A program made the translations under genes and the position numbers. A stretch of 64,000 bases of DNA from Pseudotabrizicola sediminis (GTDB lineage Bacteria; Pseudomonadota; Alphaproteobacteria; Rhodobacterales; Rhodobacteraceae), in contig NZ_RPEM01000012.1 in the NCBI RefSeq assembly GCF_004745575.1, positions 34,913-98,912 of the forward strand, written 5' to 3'. Below the pieces are notes generated by a model. It was not told the origin of the DNA and did not search any database. It was given only the letters and a program-made list of their open reading frames with translations. Shown piece after piece: positions 51,932 through 60,997 of the stretch. Position 1 is the stretch's first letter. Each line of letters opens with the position of its first letter.

Positions 51932-53110
51932 ATGATTTCTGCCGTCCTTCCCACCTACAACCGCGCCCCCCTTGCCTTTGTCTCTGGCAGTGGCAGCTGG
52001 CTTATGTCCGAAGACGGCAGCCGATACCTTGACCTGGGGGCGGGCATCGCTGTGAACGCTCTGGGCCATGCCCATCCGGCACTGGTCGAGACGCTGACGG
52101 CGCAGGGGCAGAAGCTGTGGCACGTGTCCAACATCTACCGCATCCCGGAACAGGAGCATCTGGCCGAGCTGCTGGTGGACCGCACCTTTGCCGATACGGT
52201 GTTCTTCACCAATTCGGGGACCGAGGCGGCTGAGCTGGCGATCAAGATGGCGCGCAAACACCATCATGAGGCGGGCCAGCCCGAACGCACGCAGATCATC
52301 GCCGTTGAAGGCGCATTTCATGGCCGGTCGACCGGGGCGATTGCGGCGGCAGGGTCGGAAAAGATGGTCAAGGGCTATGGCCCGCTGATGCCGGGCTTCA
52401 CGCAAGTGAAATGGGCCGACCACGATGCAATCCGTGCTGCGATCACCGACCAGACCTGCGCGGTGATCATCGAGCCCATTCAGGGTGAGGGCGGCATCCG
52501 CGTGGTGCCTGACCAATGCCTGAAAGGCTTGCGCGACCTGTGCGACAGCACCGGCACGCTGTTGATCTTTGATGAAGTGCAATGCGGCATGGGCCGCACC
52601 GGTAAGCTTTTTGCGCATGAATGGGCGGGTGTAACGCCGGATATCATGATGGTCGCCAAGGGCATCGGTGGCGGCTTTCCGCTGGGCGCGGTGCTGGCCA
52701 CCGAACGCGCCGCATCGGGCATGGGTGCGGGCAGCCATGGGTCCACCTATGGCGGCAACCCGTTGGGCTGCGCCATTGGCGCAAAGGTCACCGAAATCGT
52801 CTCCGACCCGGCTTTCCTCGATGCAGTCAGCCAGAAGGCAGCGCACTTCCGCCAAGGGCTTGAAGGTCTGGTCGCCAACCACCCACGGGTGTTCGAGGCG
52901 GTGCGCGGCCAAGGCCTGATCCTCGGCCTGAAATGCGTGGTGCCCAACACCGATGTGGTGAAGGCCGGGTACAGCCGCCACATCCTCACCGTCGCCGCCG
53001 CCGACAATGTGCTGCGCCTGCTGCCCGCGTTGAACATTCCCGAGGCAGACATCACCGAAGCCCTCTCCCGCCTCGACGCCACCGCCACCGATCTCGAAAG
53101 CGCGCTCTGA
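51932..53110 (+). CDS. argD: Acetylornithine/succinyldiaminopimelate aminotransferase
   Basis: 392-residue class III PLP aminotransferase of arginine (and possibly lysine) synthesis. Motifs: SEDGSRYLDLGAGIAVNALGH, FFTNSGTEAAELAIKMARKH, IAVEGAFHGRST, VIIEPIQGEGGIRV, LIFDEVQCGMGRTGKLFAHE, and DIMMVAKGIGGGFPLGAVLA with the PLP lysine in VAKG. ATG at 51932 with AAAGG upstream is chosen; the frame runs to 51794 without support. argF follows 80 bases later, an arginine-pathway pair typical of Rhodobacteraceae. Confidence 0.94.
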   Translation: MISAVLPTYNRAPLAFVSGSGSWLMSEDGSRYLDLGAGIAVNALGHAHPALVETLTAQGQKLWHVSNIYRIPEQEHLAELLVDRTFADTVFFTNSGTEAAELAIKMARKHHHEAGQPERTQIIAVEGAFHGRSTGAIAAAGSEKMVKGYGPLMPGFTQVKWADHDAIRAAITDQTCAVIIEPIQGEGGIRVVPDQCLKGLRDLCDSTGTLLIFDEVQCGMGRTGKLFAHEWAGVTPDIMMVAKGIGGGFPLGAVLATERAASGMGAGSHGSTYGGNPLGCAIGAKVTEIVSDPAFLDAVSQKAAHFRQGLEGLVANHPRVFEAVRGQGLILGLKCVVPNTDVVKAGYSRHILTVAAADNVLRLLPALNIPEADITEALSRLDATATDLESAL

Positions 53111-53144
53111 TTGGCTTTTTCAGTCCCTGAGTATCCCGGGGGTC

Positions 53145-53163
53145 CCGGGGGCAGCGCCCCCGG
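53145..53163 (+). terminator. GC hairpin between argD and argF (REP-like)
   Basis: CCGGGGGC (53145-53152), loop AGC, GCCCCCGG (53156-53163) lies 35 bases after argD. No T-run; such GGGGGC...GCCCCC stems recur intergenically in Rhodobacteraceae. It could attenuate or protect the transcript between argD and argF. Confidence 0.5.
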
Positions 53164-53190
53164 AGATCTCCGCCAAAACAACGAAATGAC

Positions 53191-54117
53191 ATGAAACACT
53201 TCCTCGATATCCACACCACCGACGCCACCGAACTGCGGTCCATGATCGATTCCGCCCATGCGATGAAATCTGCCCGCTTGGGGCGTCCGCGCGGTGCGCC
53301 CGATGATGATCAGCCGCTGGCCGGTCACATGGTGGCGCTGATCTTTGAAAAGCCATCGACCCGCACCCGGGTGTCCTTTGATGTCGGCGTGCGGCAGATG
53401 GGCGGGCAGACCATGGTGCTGTCGGGCAAGGAAATGCAGCTGGGCCATGGCGAAACCATCGCCGATACCGCCCGCGTGCTGTCGCGCTATGTCGATCTGA
53501 TCATGATCCGCACGTTCGAGGAAGCGACGCTGCTGGAGATGGCCGAACACGCCACCGTGCCGGTGATCAACGGCCTGACCAACCGCACGCACCCGTGCCA
53601 GATCATGGCCGATGTGATGACCTACGAGGAGTTTCGCGGCCCGATTGCCGGCAAAAAGGTGGTCTGGGCCGGTGACGGCAACAATGTGTGCGCGTCTTTT
53701 CTGCACGCTGCCGGGCAGTTCGGCTTTGATTTCACCTTCACCGGGCCGGAAACACTCGACCCGGAGCCGAAGTTCGTCCAGTTCGCCCGCGCCAAAGGCT
53801 CGGACGTGCAGATCGAGCGCGATCCGCACACGGCCGTCATGGGTGCCGATCTGGTGGTCACCGATACCTGGGTGTCCATGCACGACCCTGAGTCGGCCAA
53901 GGAACGCCGCCACAACCAGTTGCGCGGCTATCAGGTGAACGAGGCGCTGATGGCAAAGGCCAAGCCCGACAGTCTGTTCATGCATTGCCTGCCCGCGCAT
54001 CGCAACGATGAGGCGAGCAGCGCCGTGATGGACGGCCCGCATTCGGTGATCTTTGACGAGGCGGAAAACCGGCTGCATGCGCAAAAGGCGATCATGCGCT
54101 GGTGTCTGGGGAAATAG
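53191..54117 (+). CDS. argF: Ornithine carbamoyltransferase
   Basis: 308-residue cytosolic enzyme making citrulline from ornithine and carbamoyl phosphate. The carbamoyl-phosphate motif [21 protein letters not shown], the [18 protein letters not shown] segment and the ornithine-binding [18 protein letters not shown] are intact; the DxxxSMG loop appears as [10 protein letters not shown]. Complete length. Downstream of argD with an 80-base gap containing a hairpin, so probably part of one transcript under arginine control. Followed by a second REP-like hairpin. Confidence 0.96.
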   Translation: MKHFLDIHTTDATELRSMIDSAHAMKSARLGRPRGAPDDDQPLAGHMVALIFEKPSTRTRVSFDVGVRQMGGQTMVLSGKEMQLGHGETIADTARVLSRYVDLIMIRTFEEATLLEMAEHATVPVINGLTNRTHPCQIMADVMTYEEFRGPIAGKKVVWAGDGNNVCASFLHAAGQFGFDFTFTGPETLDPEPKFVQFARAKGSDVQIERDPHTAVMGADLVVTDTWVSMHDPESAKERRHNQLRGYQVNEALMAKAKPDSLFMHCLPAHRNDEASSAVMDGPHSVIFDEAENRLHAQKAIMRWCLGK

Positions 54118-54142
54118 CGTTTCTTCCGGACCGGGAGGGTAA

Positions 54143-54160
54143 GGCGGGGTGAACCCCGCC
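54143..54160 (+). terminator. REP-like hairpin after argF
   Basis: GGCGGGGT (54143-54150) pairs with ACCCCGCC (54153-54160) with a GA loop, 26 bases after argF and between convergent genes. No T-run. Similar to intergenic GGCGGGGT-GA-ACCCCGCC elements common in this family. Confidence 0.55.
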
Positions 54161-54189
54161 CTACGGATGGGGCGGGCGGCGCGCCTGTG

Positions 54190-54744
54190 CTACCCCATCT
54201 GGTGTTTCAGGATGACGGGGATGATCAGATCCTCCTCATCCTCCAGATGCCGGATCAGCTGACGCTCGAACGGTGCAAGGCTGGCGTGAAAGGCCAATGC
54301 CGCCTCACGCGCATCGGTGGCCTGCAGGGCATCGTTGGCCGAGGATACAAAGCCATCCAGCAAGCCATCCAGCGCGTGGTGGTCGCTGTCCAAGAGCTCG
54401 AACCCGCGCGCAAGGCGTGGCTCCAGCTTGACCATGGCCGGGAAATAGCTTGCATCTTCAATCTGATGATGTCCGATCAGCCCCTGCACCAACTGCTCGC
54501 CGCCACGCAGCAAGCGGCCCTGCCAGCGCTGCGGGTCGATGCGCCCGCCTGACATGTGTTCCGCATCGAGCCGCAGGCCCGACATCAGGTCGCGAAAGCC
54601 CAGATGGCGGTCCAGCCAGAAGGCCGAAAGCCCCTCGAACCCCGGCACATCCGACCACCCCGCACGCGGCCAGTCGGCCAGCAGGGTCACAAGGTCGGGC
54701 GGCAGGCGGTCGCGGCGGGCAAGATCATGCGTCATGCGTTGCAC
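54190..54744 (-). CDS. Hemerythrin-like domain protein
   Basis: 184-residue helical protein with hemerythrin-type metal residues: HHQIEDASYFP, DSDHHALDGLL and RHLEDEEDLIIPVILKHQ. The pattern H...HxxxE...H...HxxxD is partly conserved, so a di-iron site is plausible. Bacterial hemerythrins bind oxygen or nitric oxide or act in iron sensing; role unknown here. ATG at 54744, or alternatively 54735. Convergent with argF, and only 21 bases from the MFS stop at 54766. Confidence 0.82.
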   Translation of the reverse strand: MQRMTHDLARRDRLPPDLVTLLADWPRAGWSDVPGFEGLSAFWLDRHLGFRDLMSGLRLDAEHMSGGRIDPQRWQGRLLRGGEQLVQGLIGHHQIEDASYFPAMVKLEPRLARGFELLDSDHHALDGLLDGFVSSANDALQATDAREAALAFHASLAPFERQLIRHLEDEEDLIIPVILKHQMG

Positions 54745-54765
54745 ATATCCTGATACGCGGGCTGT

Positions 54766-55992
54766 TCAAGCGCCCATCGCCGATGTGCCTGTGTCAGGCC
54801 GCCTTGCGGGCGGGCCAGGTTCCAGCACCGCCTGGACCTCATCTGCGCCCGATGTGCGGCCTGCCAGCACGGCGACCACGATCAGGAGCACCGACAGCAC
54901 GGCATAGGTGACGCGGAAACCGATGGCTTCGGCGACAAAGCCGATGCTGGCCGGGGCCACCAGAATGCCCGCATAGCCCACCATCGTCACCGTCGAAATT
55001 GCAGTGCCAGAGGGGATGCCGGGGTAGTTTCCGGCGGCGGAAAACAGGATCGGCACCATATTGGCCACGCCAAGCCCGGTGATGAAAAACGCTGCAATTG
55101 CAAGGGTATCTGTGGGGGCCAGTGCCGCCAGCATCATGCCCGCCGCCGCCAGCAGACCCGACACCTGCAAGGTCAGCACCGCGCCAAAGCGGTTGCGCAC
55201 CCCATCCCCTGCAAAGCGCATGATCGCCATCGCCCCGGCAAAGAACGCAAAGCCAAGGCCAGACCGGAACACATCCGACCCCATGTCCTTTTGCAGATAG
55301 ATCGCCGCCCAATCCAATACCGCGCCTTCGGGCACCATGGAAAACAGCGCAAGCGCCCCCAGGAGCCACAGGCCTGCCGCGCGCGGCAGCAGCACAGTCT
55401 TTTCGCCCGGCACGGCCGGGGCCACCGGGGCTGGGGCCTCGCCGCGCAAAAAGGGCATTACTGCCAGTGCCATAGCCGCCGTCAGCAGCGCCACCAGCCC
55501 GGCCTGCACCTCGGCCCCCCAGCGGGAAATCACCCATGCCCCGGCGAAACCGCCGACGAAACCACCAAGGCTCCAGAACCCGTGGCTGGAGGACATGATC
55601 GCCCGGCCCAGCCGCCGTTCGACCTCGACCGCATTGGCGTTCATCGCCACATCCATGCTGCCGATCAGCGCGCCAAGTAGCGCCATCGCCGGAACGAGTA
55701 TCGGAAGAGACGGGGAAAATACCACCACCGGCAAGGCCGCTGCCGAGGACAGGGCAAAGCCGCGCAGCACCGCCACTGATCCGAAGCGCCCGATCAGCCG
55801 GCCGGTGAACAGCATCGCCGCCACCGCGCCTACGCCCAGCACAAGTATAAGTAATCCAAGGGTAAATTCGGTGATCTGATGGCGCGGGAGCAGCAGCGGG
55901 ATCTGCGGGGCCCAGGCCCCCATGACAAAGCCTGCTGCGGCAAACATCATCGCCACTGCCCAACGGGCACGTTTTGCCTCTGCCATGGTCAT
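54766..55992 (-). CDS. MFS transporter
   Basis: 408-residue inner-membrane protein with 12 predicted helices. It starts ERWAVAMMFAAAGFVMG-like helices (residues about 10-35), has the MFS loop LFTGRLIGRFGSVAVLRG between helices 2 and 3, and ends in a polar tail. The sequence FLTLGLLILVLGVGAVAAML and GSMDVAMNANAVEVERRLGRAIMSSSHGFWSLGGFVG is typical of the fucose/'YbjJ'-like MFS group. Substrate unknown. Convergent neighbour is hemerythrin; the upstream gap to DUF1127 is 243 bases. Confidence 0.87.
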   Translation of the reverse strand: MTMAEAKRARWAVAMMFAAAGFVMGAWAPQIPLLLPRHQITEFTLGLLILVLGVGAVAAMLFTGRLIGRFGSVAVLRGFALSSAAALPVVVFSPSLPILVPAMALLGALIGSMDVAMNANAVEVERRLGRAIMSSSHGFWSLGGFVGGFAGAWVISRWGAEVQAGLVALLTAAMALAVMPFLRGEAPAPVAPAVPGEKTVLLPRAAGLWLLGALALFSMVPEGAVLDWAAIYLQKDMGSDVFRSGLGFAFFAGAMAIMRFAGDGVRNRFGAVLTLQVSGLLAAAGMMLAALAPTDTLAIAAFFITGLGVANMVPILFSAAGNYPGIPSGTAISTVTMVGYAGILVAPASIGFVAEAIGFRVTYAVLSVLLIVVAVLAGRTSGADEVQAVLEPGPPARRPDTGTSAMGA

Positions 55993-56116
55993 ACGAACTC
56001 TCCCTTTATTGCGACTTTGCGTAAACCGGGGGCGGGGGCGGGGAAAGCCCCCGGGGGTTCACAGTTTGTGTCAGCGCTAACGGTGCCGCGGGGCGCAAGG
56101 TGCAAATCAAAAGAAA

Positions 56117-56147
56117 GCGGCGAACCGGGGGAGGACCGGTTCGCCGC
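56117..56147 (-). terminator. Intrinsic terminator of the DUF1127 gene
   Basis: GCGGCGAACCGG (56117-56128) pairs with CCGGTTCGCCGC (56136-56147), a 12-bp perfect stem. On the minus strand it is followed by TTTCTTTT (from 56116 downward). This terminates the gene ending at 56236. Confidence 0.85.
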
Positions 56148-56228
56148 AAAGCCTGTTGGCGCAGGGAGGAGGAAGCGCCTTCAGGAGGCTGGTGCCACTT
56201 TCGCAGCGTATCTGTAAGTCACCGCAGA

Positions 56229-56247
56229 TACGGGATTATTTCCCGTA
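56229..56247 (-). other. Dyad overlapping the DUF1127 stop codon
   Basis: TACGGGA (56229-56235) and TCCCGTA (56241-56247) form an inverted repeat around TTATT, which includes the stop codon. It may fold at the 3' end of the message, but the downstream terminator at 56117 is stronger. Confidence 0.4.
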
Positions 56248-56451
56248 GGCGGCTTCGCGTGCGATGTCTTCGATCGACACGCGGGCGACGTTGATGTCGG
56301 CCAGATCGCGGTCGGACATGGCCGACAATTCGTTCAGGGTTTGCAGATAGACCGCGCGACGTTCGCGGGCCACAGTCCACTTGGCCAGAACATCGCCCAT
56401 CCATCCGCCAACGTGAAAGCCGGCAATTGTCTGCGTGTTCGAGTAAGCCAT
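56236..56451 (-). CDS. DUF1127 small basic protein
   Basis: 71-residue protein of the DUF1127 family. It has the YjiS-like core LQTLNELSAMSDRDLADINVARVSIEDIAREAAYG after a RERRAVY region. Family members are short, often abundant, and in Agrobacterium/Rhodobacter linked to RNA turnover, phosphate and stationary-phase stress. ATG at 56451 with AAGGAAA upstream is preferred; a frame to 56496 is not required. A strong terminator lies downstream and an 11-bp phased repeat about 190 bases upstream, suggesting a regulated single-gene unit. Confidence 0.86.
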   Translation of the reverse strand: MAYSNTQTIAGFHVGGWMGDVLAKWTVARERRAVYLQTLNELSAMSDRDLADINVARVSIEDIAREAAYGK

Positions 56452-56640
56452 GATCGTTTCCTTTTCATCATCTTCGGATCGGACAAGGCGGCCCATCCGC
56501 CCTTTCCGTTGACTTCAACATGGGGCTTATGCTGCGCCTGCACAATCCGCCGATTGGCCAAAGCCGTTATGCAGCGGGTGCATGGCTTGCCGGGGCGGAC
56601 CGTCGCAGCTTCGCTACAACACCGTCAGATCCGGTGCATG

Positions 56641-56684
56641 GTTCACGTCTGGACTGCGTCTGGTTTGCGTATGGCTTACGTCAT
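56641..56684 (+). repeat. Four tandem 11-bp degenerate repeats upstream of the DUF1127 gene
   Basis: GTTCACGTCTG, GACTGCGTCTG, GTTTGCGTATG and GCTTACGTCAT follow one another without gaps, each with CGT at positions 6-8. Period 11 is about one DNA turn, as in OmpR/PhoB-type arrays. It lies between the meaB stop (56689) and the DUF1127 start (56451), 190 bases from the latter. A fifth, weaker unit overlaps the meaB end. Confidence 0.6.
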
Positions 56685-56688
56685 GACG

Positions 56689-57678
56689 TCAGTGCCGGCC
56701 CAAAAGGGCCAGCATCTGCACGGCTGCGGCCTCGGGCGACAGCTCTCCGGCCTCGACCTGTGCGCCCAGTGCCGCCATTGACCCCTTTGCAGGTTCGCGG
56801 TCCAGCACCGACAGCAGACCGCGCCGCACCTCTTCGCCAAACCAGTGCCGGGCCTGATGGGCGCGGCGGCTGTGCCAATGGCCGTGTTCGCGCCGCCACC
56901 CGGCCAGCGCCTGCATGTCGACCCAGGCCTCGGCCAGCCCGTCGTTTTCCACCGCCGACACGCAGACCGCCTTGGGAAAGCCCTCGGGGTCTTGCGGGCG
57001 GCGGCGCAGCAGGTGCAGGGCACCGGCATAATCGGCGCGGGTGCGCATCGCGGCGGGTTTCAGGTCGCCATCGGCCTTGTTCACCAGAATCATGTCGGCC
57101 ATTTCCATGATGCCGCGCTTGACGCCCTGCAACTCATCGCCGCCCGCCGGGGCCAGGAGCAGGATGAACAGATCGCAGATCTCGGCCACCACGGTTTCAG
57201 ACTGGCCGACGCCCACAGTTTCGACCAGCACCACGTCGAACCCCGCCGCCTCGCACAGCGCCACCGCCTCGCGCGTGCGCCGCGCCACGCCGCCCATCTG
57301 CGCCTGACTGGGCGAGGGGCGGATGAAGGCGGCGGGTTCGCGGCTGAGCCGTTCCATCCGGGTCTTGTCACCAAGGATGGAGCCGCCCGACCGGGCCGAG
57401 GACGGGTCGACCGCCAGCACCGCAACGCGCAGCCCCTGCGCCACCAGCATCATGCCGAAGGCCTCAATGAAGGTGGACTTGCCCACGCCCGGTGTGCCCG
57501 ACAACCCGATGCGCAGTGCCTGTCGCCCCGCGGCGCGGGCCTGCGCCACCAGTTCCACGGCTTGCGTGCGGTGATCGGGCCGGGTGCTTTCCACCCGGGT
57601 GACGGCCCTGGCAAGTGCCCGGCGGTCGCCCGCGATCACCGCCATGGCCAGTTCAGTCATCTCCATCGGCGCGTCCAC
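56689..57678 (-). CDS. meaB: Methylmalonyl-CoA mutase-associated GTPase MeaB
   Basis: 329-residue G3E-family GTPase that protects and reloads methylmalonyl-CoA mutase with adenosylcobalamin. Walker A is IGLSGTPGVGKSTFIEAFG; VAVLAVDPSSARSGGSILGDKTRM, FIRPSPSQAQMGGVARRTREAV and DLFILLLAPAGGDELQGVKRGIMEMADMILVNKAD are the switch and NKxD motifs. C-terminal dimerisation arm present. No mutase subunit gene is in the window, so the partner is encoded elsewhere. Divergent from hrpB across 147 bases. Confidence 0.95.
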   Translation of the reverse strand: MDAPMEMTELAMAVIAGDRRALARAVTRVESTRPDHRTQAVELVAQARAAGRQALRIGLSGTPGVGKSTFIEAFGMMLVAQGLRVAVLAVDPSSARSGGSILGDKTRMERLSREPAAFIRPSPSQAQMGGVARRTREAVALCEAAGFDVVLVETVGVGQSETVVAEICDLFILLLAPAGGDELQGVKRGIMEMADMILVNKADGDLKPAAMRTRADYAGALHLLRRRPQDPEGFPKAVCVSAVENDGLAEAWVDMQALAGWRREHGHWHSRRAHQARHWFGEEVRRGLLSVLDREPAKGSMAALGAQVEAGELSPEAAAVQMLALLGRH

Positions 57679-57825
57679 CCGTCACAACTGCTCGATGCTG
57701 CCCTTCATGCCCTATCCTCTGGGGCTGTGCCAGCCTGCGCAGCGTTTCTGCCTGCGCTGTTGCCAGATCGATGATCTGCGCCCGCCCCCCTTGATCTGCG
57801 CCGCCGCTGCGCCTAACCCCGGATC

Positions 57826-60252
57826 ATGTCAGACGCGATTGCCCCCACAGCCCTTCCTATTGACGCGGTGATCCCCGAGGTGCAGGCCGCGCTTGCCGCG
57901 CGCGGCATGGCGGTGCTGCAGGCACCCCCCGGTGCGGGCAAGACCACGCGTGTGCCGCTGGCGCTGCTGGCGCAGGTAACGGGGCGCATCCTGATGCTGG
58001 AGCCGCGCCGCCTGGCCACCCGCGCCGCCGCGGCCCGGATGGCGGAGACGCTGGGGGAGGCTTTGGGCCAGACGGTGGGGTACCGCATCCGGGGCGAGTC
58101 GAAGGTGAGTGCCGCCACGCGGATCGAGGTGGTGACCGAAGGCATTTTGACGCGGATGATCCAGTCGGACGCCGAATTGCCCGGTGTGGGGCTGGTGATC
58201 TATGATGAATTTCACGAGCGGTCATTGCAGGCCGATCTGGGGCTGGCTTTGGCGCTGGAGATCAGGGGCGCGCTGCGGCCTGACCTGCAACTTCTGGTGA
58301 TGTCGGCTACGCTGGATGCCGCGCCGGTGGCGGCGCTGATGGGGGATGCGCCGCTGATCACGTCCGAGGGGCGGGCGTTTGAGGTGGAGACGCGCTGGCT
58401 GCCGCGCCCGCCGGATGCGTCGATGCGGTACGAGGCGGCGGTGGCGGGGCTGATCCGACAGGCACTGGAGGAGGTGCCGGAGGGCGATGTGCTGGCCTTT
58501 CTGCCCGGCGAGGGCGAGATCCGCCGGGTCGAGGCGCAGCTGCAGGGGGTGCCGGGACTGACCATCCGCCCGCTGTTCGGCGCGATGGAGTTTGCGGCGC
58601 AGCAGGCGGCGCTTGCCCCGGCGGCGGGGCGCAAGCTGGTGCTGGCCACGTCGATTGCGGAGACCTCGCTGACCATTCCGGGGGTGCGGGTGGTGGTGGA
58701 TGGGGGCCGGGCGCGGCGGGCGCGGTTTGACCCGCCCTCGGGCATGTCGCGGCTGGTGACCGAACGGGTGACGAAGGCCGAGGCGGAACAGCGCCGGGGC
58801 CGGGCAGGGCGGGTGGCGCCGGGGGTGTGCTACCGGCTGTGGACGCGCGGCGAAGAGGGCGGCATGGCGGCGTTTCCGCCTGCCGAGATCGAGGCGGCGG
58901 ATCTGACGCCGCTGGCGCTGGAACTGGCGCTGTGGGGGGCGGCGGACCTGCCGTTCCTGACCCTGCCGCATCCGGGCGTGCTGGCCGAGGCGCAGGCTTT
59001 GCTGCAGGGCTTGGGGGCGCTGGAGGCGGGGGGCGGCATCACGGCGCATGGCCGCGCGCTGGTGGCGCTGCCGCTGCACCCGCGGCTGGCGCATATGCTG
59101 GTGGTGGCGGGGCCACGGGCGGCACCGCTGGCGGCGCTGCTGGCCGAGCGTGATCCGCTGCGCGGGGCAGGGGCCGACCTGCTGGCGCGCTTGAAGGCCA
59201 TCGACAAGCCGCCCGAGGGCGCGCACCGGCCCACCATCGAGCGCATCCGGGTGGAGGCGCGCCGTCTGGCGCGCATGGTGCCTGCGGCGCAGAGGCCGGA
59301 CCTGTCGCCCGCACAGATGGCGGCGCTTGCCTACCCCGACCGCATTGGCCTGCGCCGTGCGGGCGATGCCCCGCGCTGGGTGCTGTCGGGCGGCAAGGGG
59401 GCGGCGATGGCGGCGGGCCAGCCGCTTTCCAGTGCGCGGCTGATCGTGGCCACCGATCTGGACGGCGACCCGCGCGAGGCGCAGGTGCGGCAGGCGGTGG
59501 CGATTGCCGAGAGTGAGCTGCGGGCGCTTTTTGCGGATCAGATCGCTTGGGCCGATCTCTGCGAATGGTCGCGCCGCGACGGCAAGGTGCTGGCGCGCCG
59601 GCAGGAACGCTTTGGCGCGCTGGTGCTGGCCGAGCGGCCCTGGCCCGACGCCGCGCCCGAAGCGCTTGCGCGGGCCGCGCTGGACGGGCTGCGTCAGATC
59701 GGACTGCCGTGGACGGCGAGTGCCCGCCGGTTGCGTGCGCGGCTGCGGCTGGCGCGGAGTGATGACTGGCCCGAGTTGGATGATGCTGCCCTGCTGGCCA
59801 GCGGTGAGGACTGGCTGCTGCCGCATCTGGCCGGCAAGCGGATCGAGGCCGAGCTGCGCGCGCTGGACCTGACCGAACCCTTGCGGGCGCTGATCGGCTG
59901 GGACCGGATGGCGCAGACCGATGCGCAGGTGCCGGGCAGTTTTGAGACGCCCTTGGGCCGCAAGGTGCCCATCGACTATGACGGCGACCACCCGGCGATC
60001 GAGCTGCGCCTGCAAGAGCTGTTCGGCGTGACGCGTCACCCCACGGTCGGCCCCCGGCAGCTGGCGCTGCGCATCACCCTGCTGTCGCCCGGGCGGCATC
60101 CGGTGCAGGTGACGCTGGACCTGCCCGGTTTCTGGGCCAACAGCTATGCGGATGTGCGCCGCGACATGCGCGGCCAGTACCCGCGCCACCCCTGGCCCGA
60201 AGACCCTACCGCTGCCGACCCCACCCTGCGCGCCAAGCCCCGCGGGACGTGA
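57826..60252 (+). CDS. hrpB: ATP-dependent RNA helicase HrpB
   Basis: 808-residue DEAH/RHA-type helicase. Motif I is APPGAGKTTRVPLAL, motif Ia LEPRRLATRAAAARM, motif II DEFHERSLQADL, motif III MSATLDAAPV, motif V ATSIAETSLTIPGVRVVVDGG and motif VI QRRGRAGRVAPGVCYRLW. The HrpB C-terminal domain follows, ending MRGQYPRHPWPEDP (the conserved RGRYPKH/WPEDP tail). Function in most bacteria is unclear; RNA remodelling is the likely role. Full length for the family. Confidence 0.95.
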   Translation: MSDAIAPTALPIDAVIPEVQAALAARGMAVLQAPPGAGKTTRVPLALLAQVTGRILMLEPRRLATRAAAARMAETLGEALGQTVGYRIRGESKVSAATRIEVVTEGILTRMIQSDAELPGVGLVIYDEFHERSLQADLGLALALEIRGALRPDLQLLVMSATLDAAPVAALMGDAPLITSEGRAFEVETRWLPRPPDASMRYEAAVAGLIRQALEEVPEGDVLAFLPGEGEIRRVEAQLQGVPGLTIRPLFGAMEFAAQQAALAPAAGRKLVLATSIAETSLTIPGVRVVVDGGRARRARFDPPSGMSRLVTERVTKAEAEQRRGRAGRVAPGVCYRLWTRGEEGGMAAFPPAEIEAADLTPLALELALWGAADLPFLTLPHPGVLAEAQALLQGLGALEAGGGITAHGRALVALPLHPRLAHMLVVAGPRAAPLAALLAERDPLRGAGADLLARLKAIDKPPEGAHRPTIERIRVEARRLARMVPAAQRPDLSPAQMAALAYPDRIGLRRAGDAPRWVLSGGKGAAMAAGQPLSSARLIVATDLDGDPREAQVRQAVAIAESELRALFADQIAWADLCEWSRRDGKVLARRQERFGALVLAERPWPDAAPEALARAALDGLRQIGLPWTASARRLRARLRLARSDDWPELDDAALLASGEDWLLPHLAGKRIEAELRALDLTEPLRALIGWDRMAQTDAQVPGSFETPLGRKVPIDYDGDHPAIELRLQELFGVTRHPTVGPRQLALRITLLSPGRHPVQVTLDLPGFWANSYADVRRDMRGQYPRHPWPEDPTAADPTLRAKPRGT

Positions 60253-60380
60253 AGCAGTTGAGCGGCTGCGCCGCGTTGTTTTTGTCTCGGCTCTGGCCTG
60301 CGGCCAACCGCCTCGGACGTGCGCTCCGCTCCGGGTTTGGGGTGGTGCCCCAATTCCTGCGCAGGCAAGGGGTGAATCGC

Positions 60381-60409
60381 TTGACGAGGGGGGAGATCGC
60401 GCGTAAACG
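60381..60409 (+). promoter_or_regulatory. Candidate promoter of rpmB
   Basis: TTGACG (60381-60386) and TAAACG (60404-60409) with a 17-base spacer lie about 90 bases upstream of the rpmB ATG. The -10 match is only partial, so this is a pattern-based guess. Confidence 0.35.
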
Positions 60410-60497
60410 CAGCCATCGAATTCGAGGTCGCGCCTGCGCAGGCCTTGTTGTTTATGCACCTTACGCCCTGGTGGCGTTGACTTGAAGGATTACGACG

Positions 60498-60785
60498 ATG
60501 TCGCGCGTCTGCGAACTCTCGGGCGTTGGCCCGATGACCGGTAACACCATCAGCCATGCGAACAACAAGTCGCGTCGCCGGTTTCTGCCCAATCTCAATG
60601 ATGTGACCCTGATCTCGGACACGCTTGGCCAGTCGTTCAAGCTGCGGATCACGGCCGCTGCGCTGCGCACGGTTGACCATCGCGGTGGTCTGGATGCGTT
60701 TCTGGCCAAGGCCAAGGATGCCGAACTGTCTGGCACCGCACTGAAGATCAAGAAAGACATCGCAAAGGCCCAGGCCGCCGCCTGA
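60498..60785 (+). CDS. rpmB: 50S ribosomal protein L28
   Basis: 95-residue ribosomal protein. [38 protein letters not shown] is the canonical L28 start, and [24 protein letters not shown] the rest of the domain. GAAGGA precedes the ATG by eight bases. Downstream sits a terminator. The upstream 245 bases after hrpB hold no evident gene. Confidence 0.97.
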   Translation: MSRVCELSGVGPMTGNTISHANNKSRRRFLPNLNDVTLISDTLGQSFKLRITAAALRTVDHRGGLDAFLAKAKDAELSGTALKIKKDIAKAQAAA

Positions 60786-60808
60786 TCTTGTCTGACGCGA
60801 CACGATAG

Positions 60809-60840
60809 GCCCGCCCGCAGGATTGCGCGGCGGGCTTTTT
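60809..60840 (+). terminator. Intrinsic terminator after rpmB
   Basis: GCCCGCC (60809-60815) pairs with GGCGGGC (60829-60835) with an inner CGC/GCG extension, followed by five T. It lies 24 bases after the rpmB stop. Confidence 0.88.
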
Positions 60841-60997
60841 CTGTTCTGCGATGAGAGGTTGAGGTTTCCTGCCGGGATGACCGGGCGCGCCGTGAGCCTT
60901 GGGCGGGCTGTCAGGCCGGGGCCATCATCGGAGCCCGGCAAGGCACCCCGTGCCCCCGAAGGGGCGCGGAGGTCAGGGCGGGCCGGTCCGGTAAGGA

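Noticed and set aside
58222..60459. Long minus-strand open frame of 745 codons opposite hrpB
   Set aside because: Arg/Gln-rich shadow of hrpB without conserved motifs.
60253..60497. Possible gene in the 245 bases between hrpB and rpmB
   Set aside because: Frames exist on both strands, but none has a ribosome site or conserved sequence; only a weak promoter is annotated.
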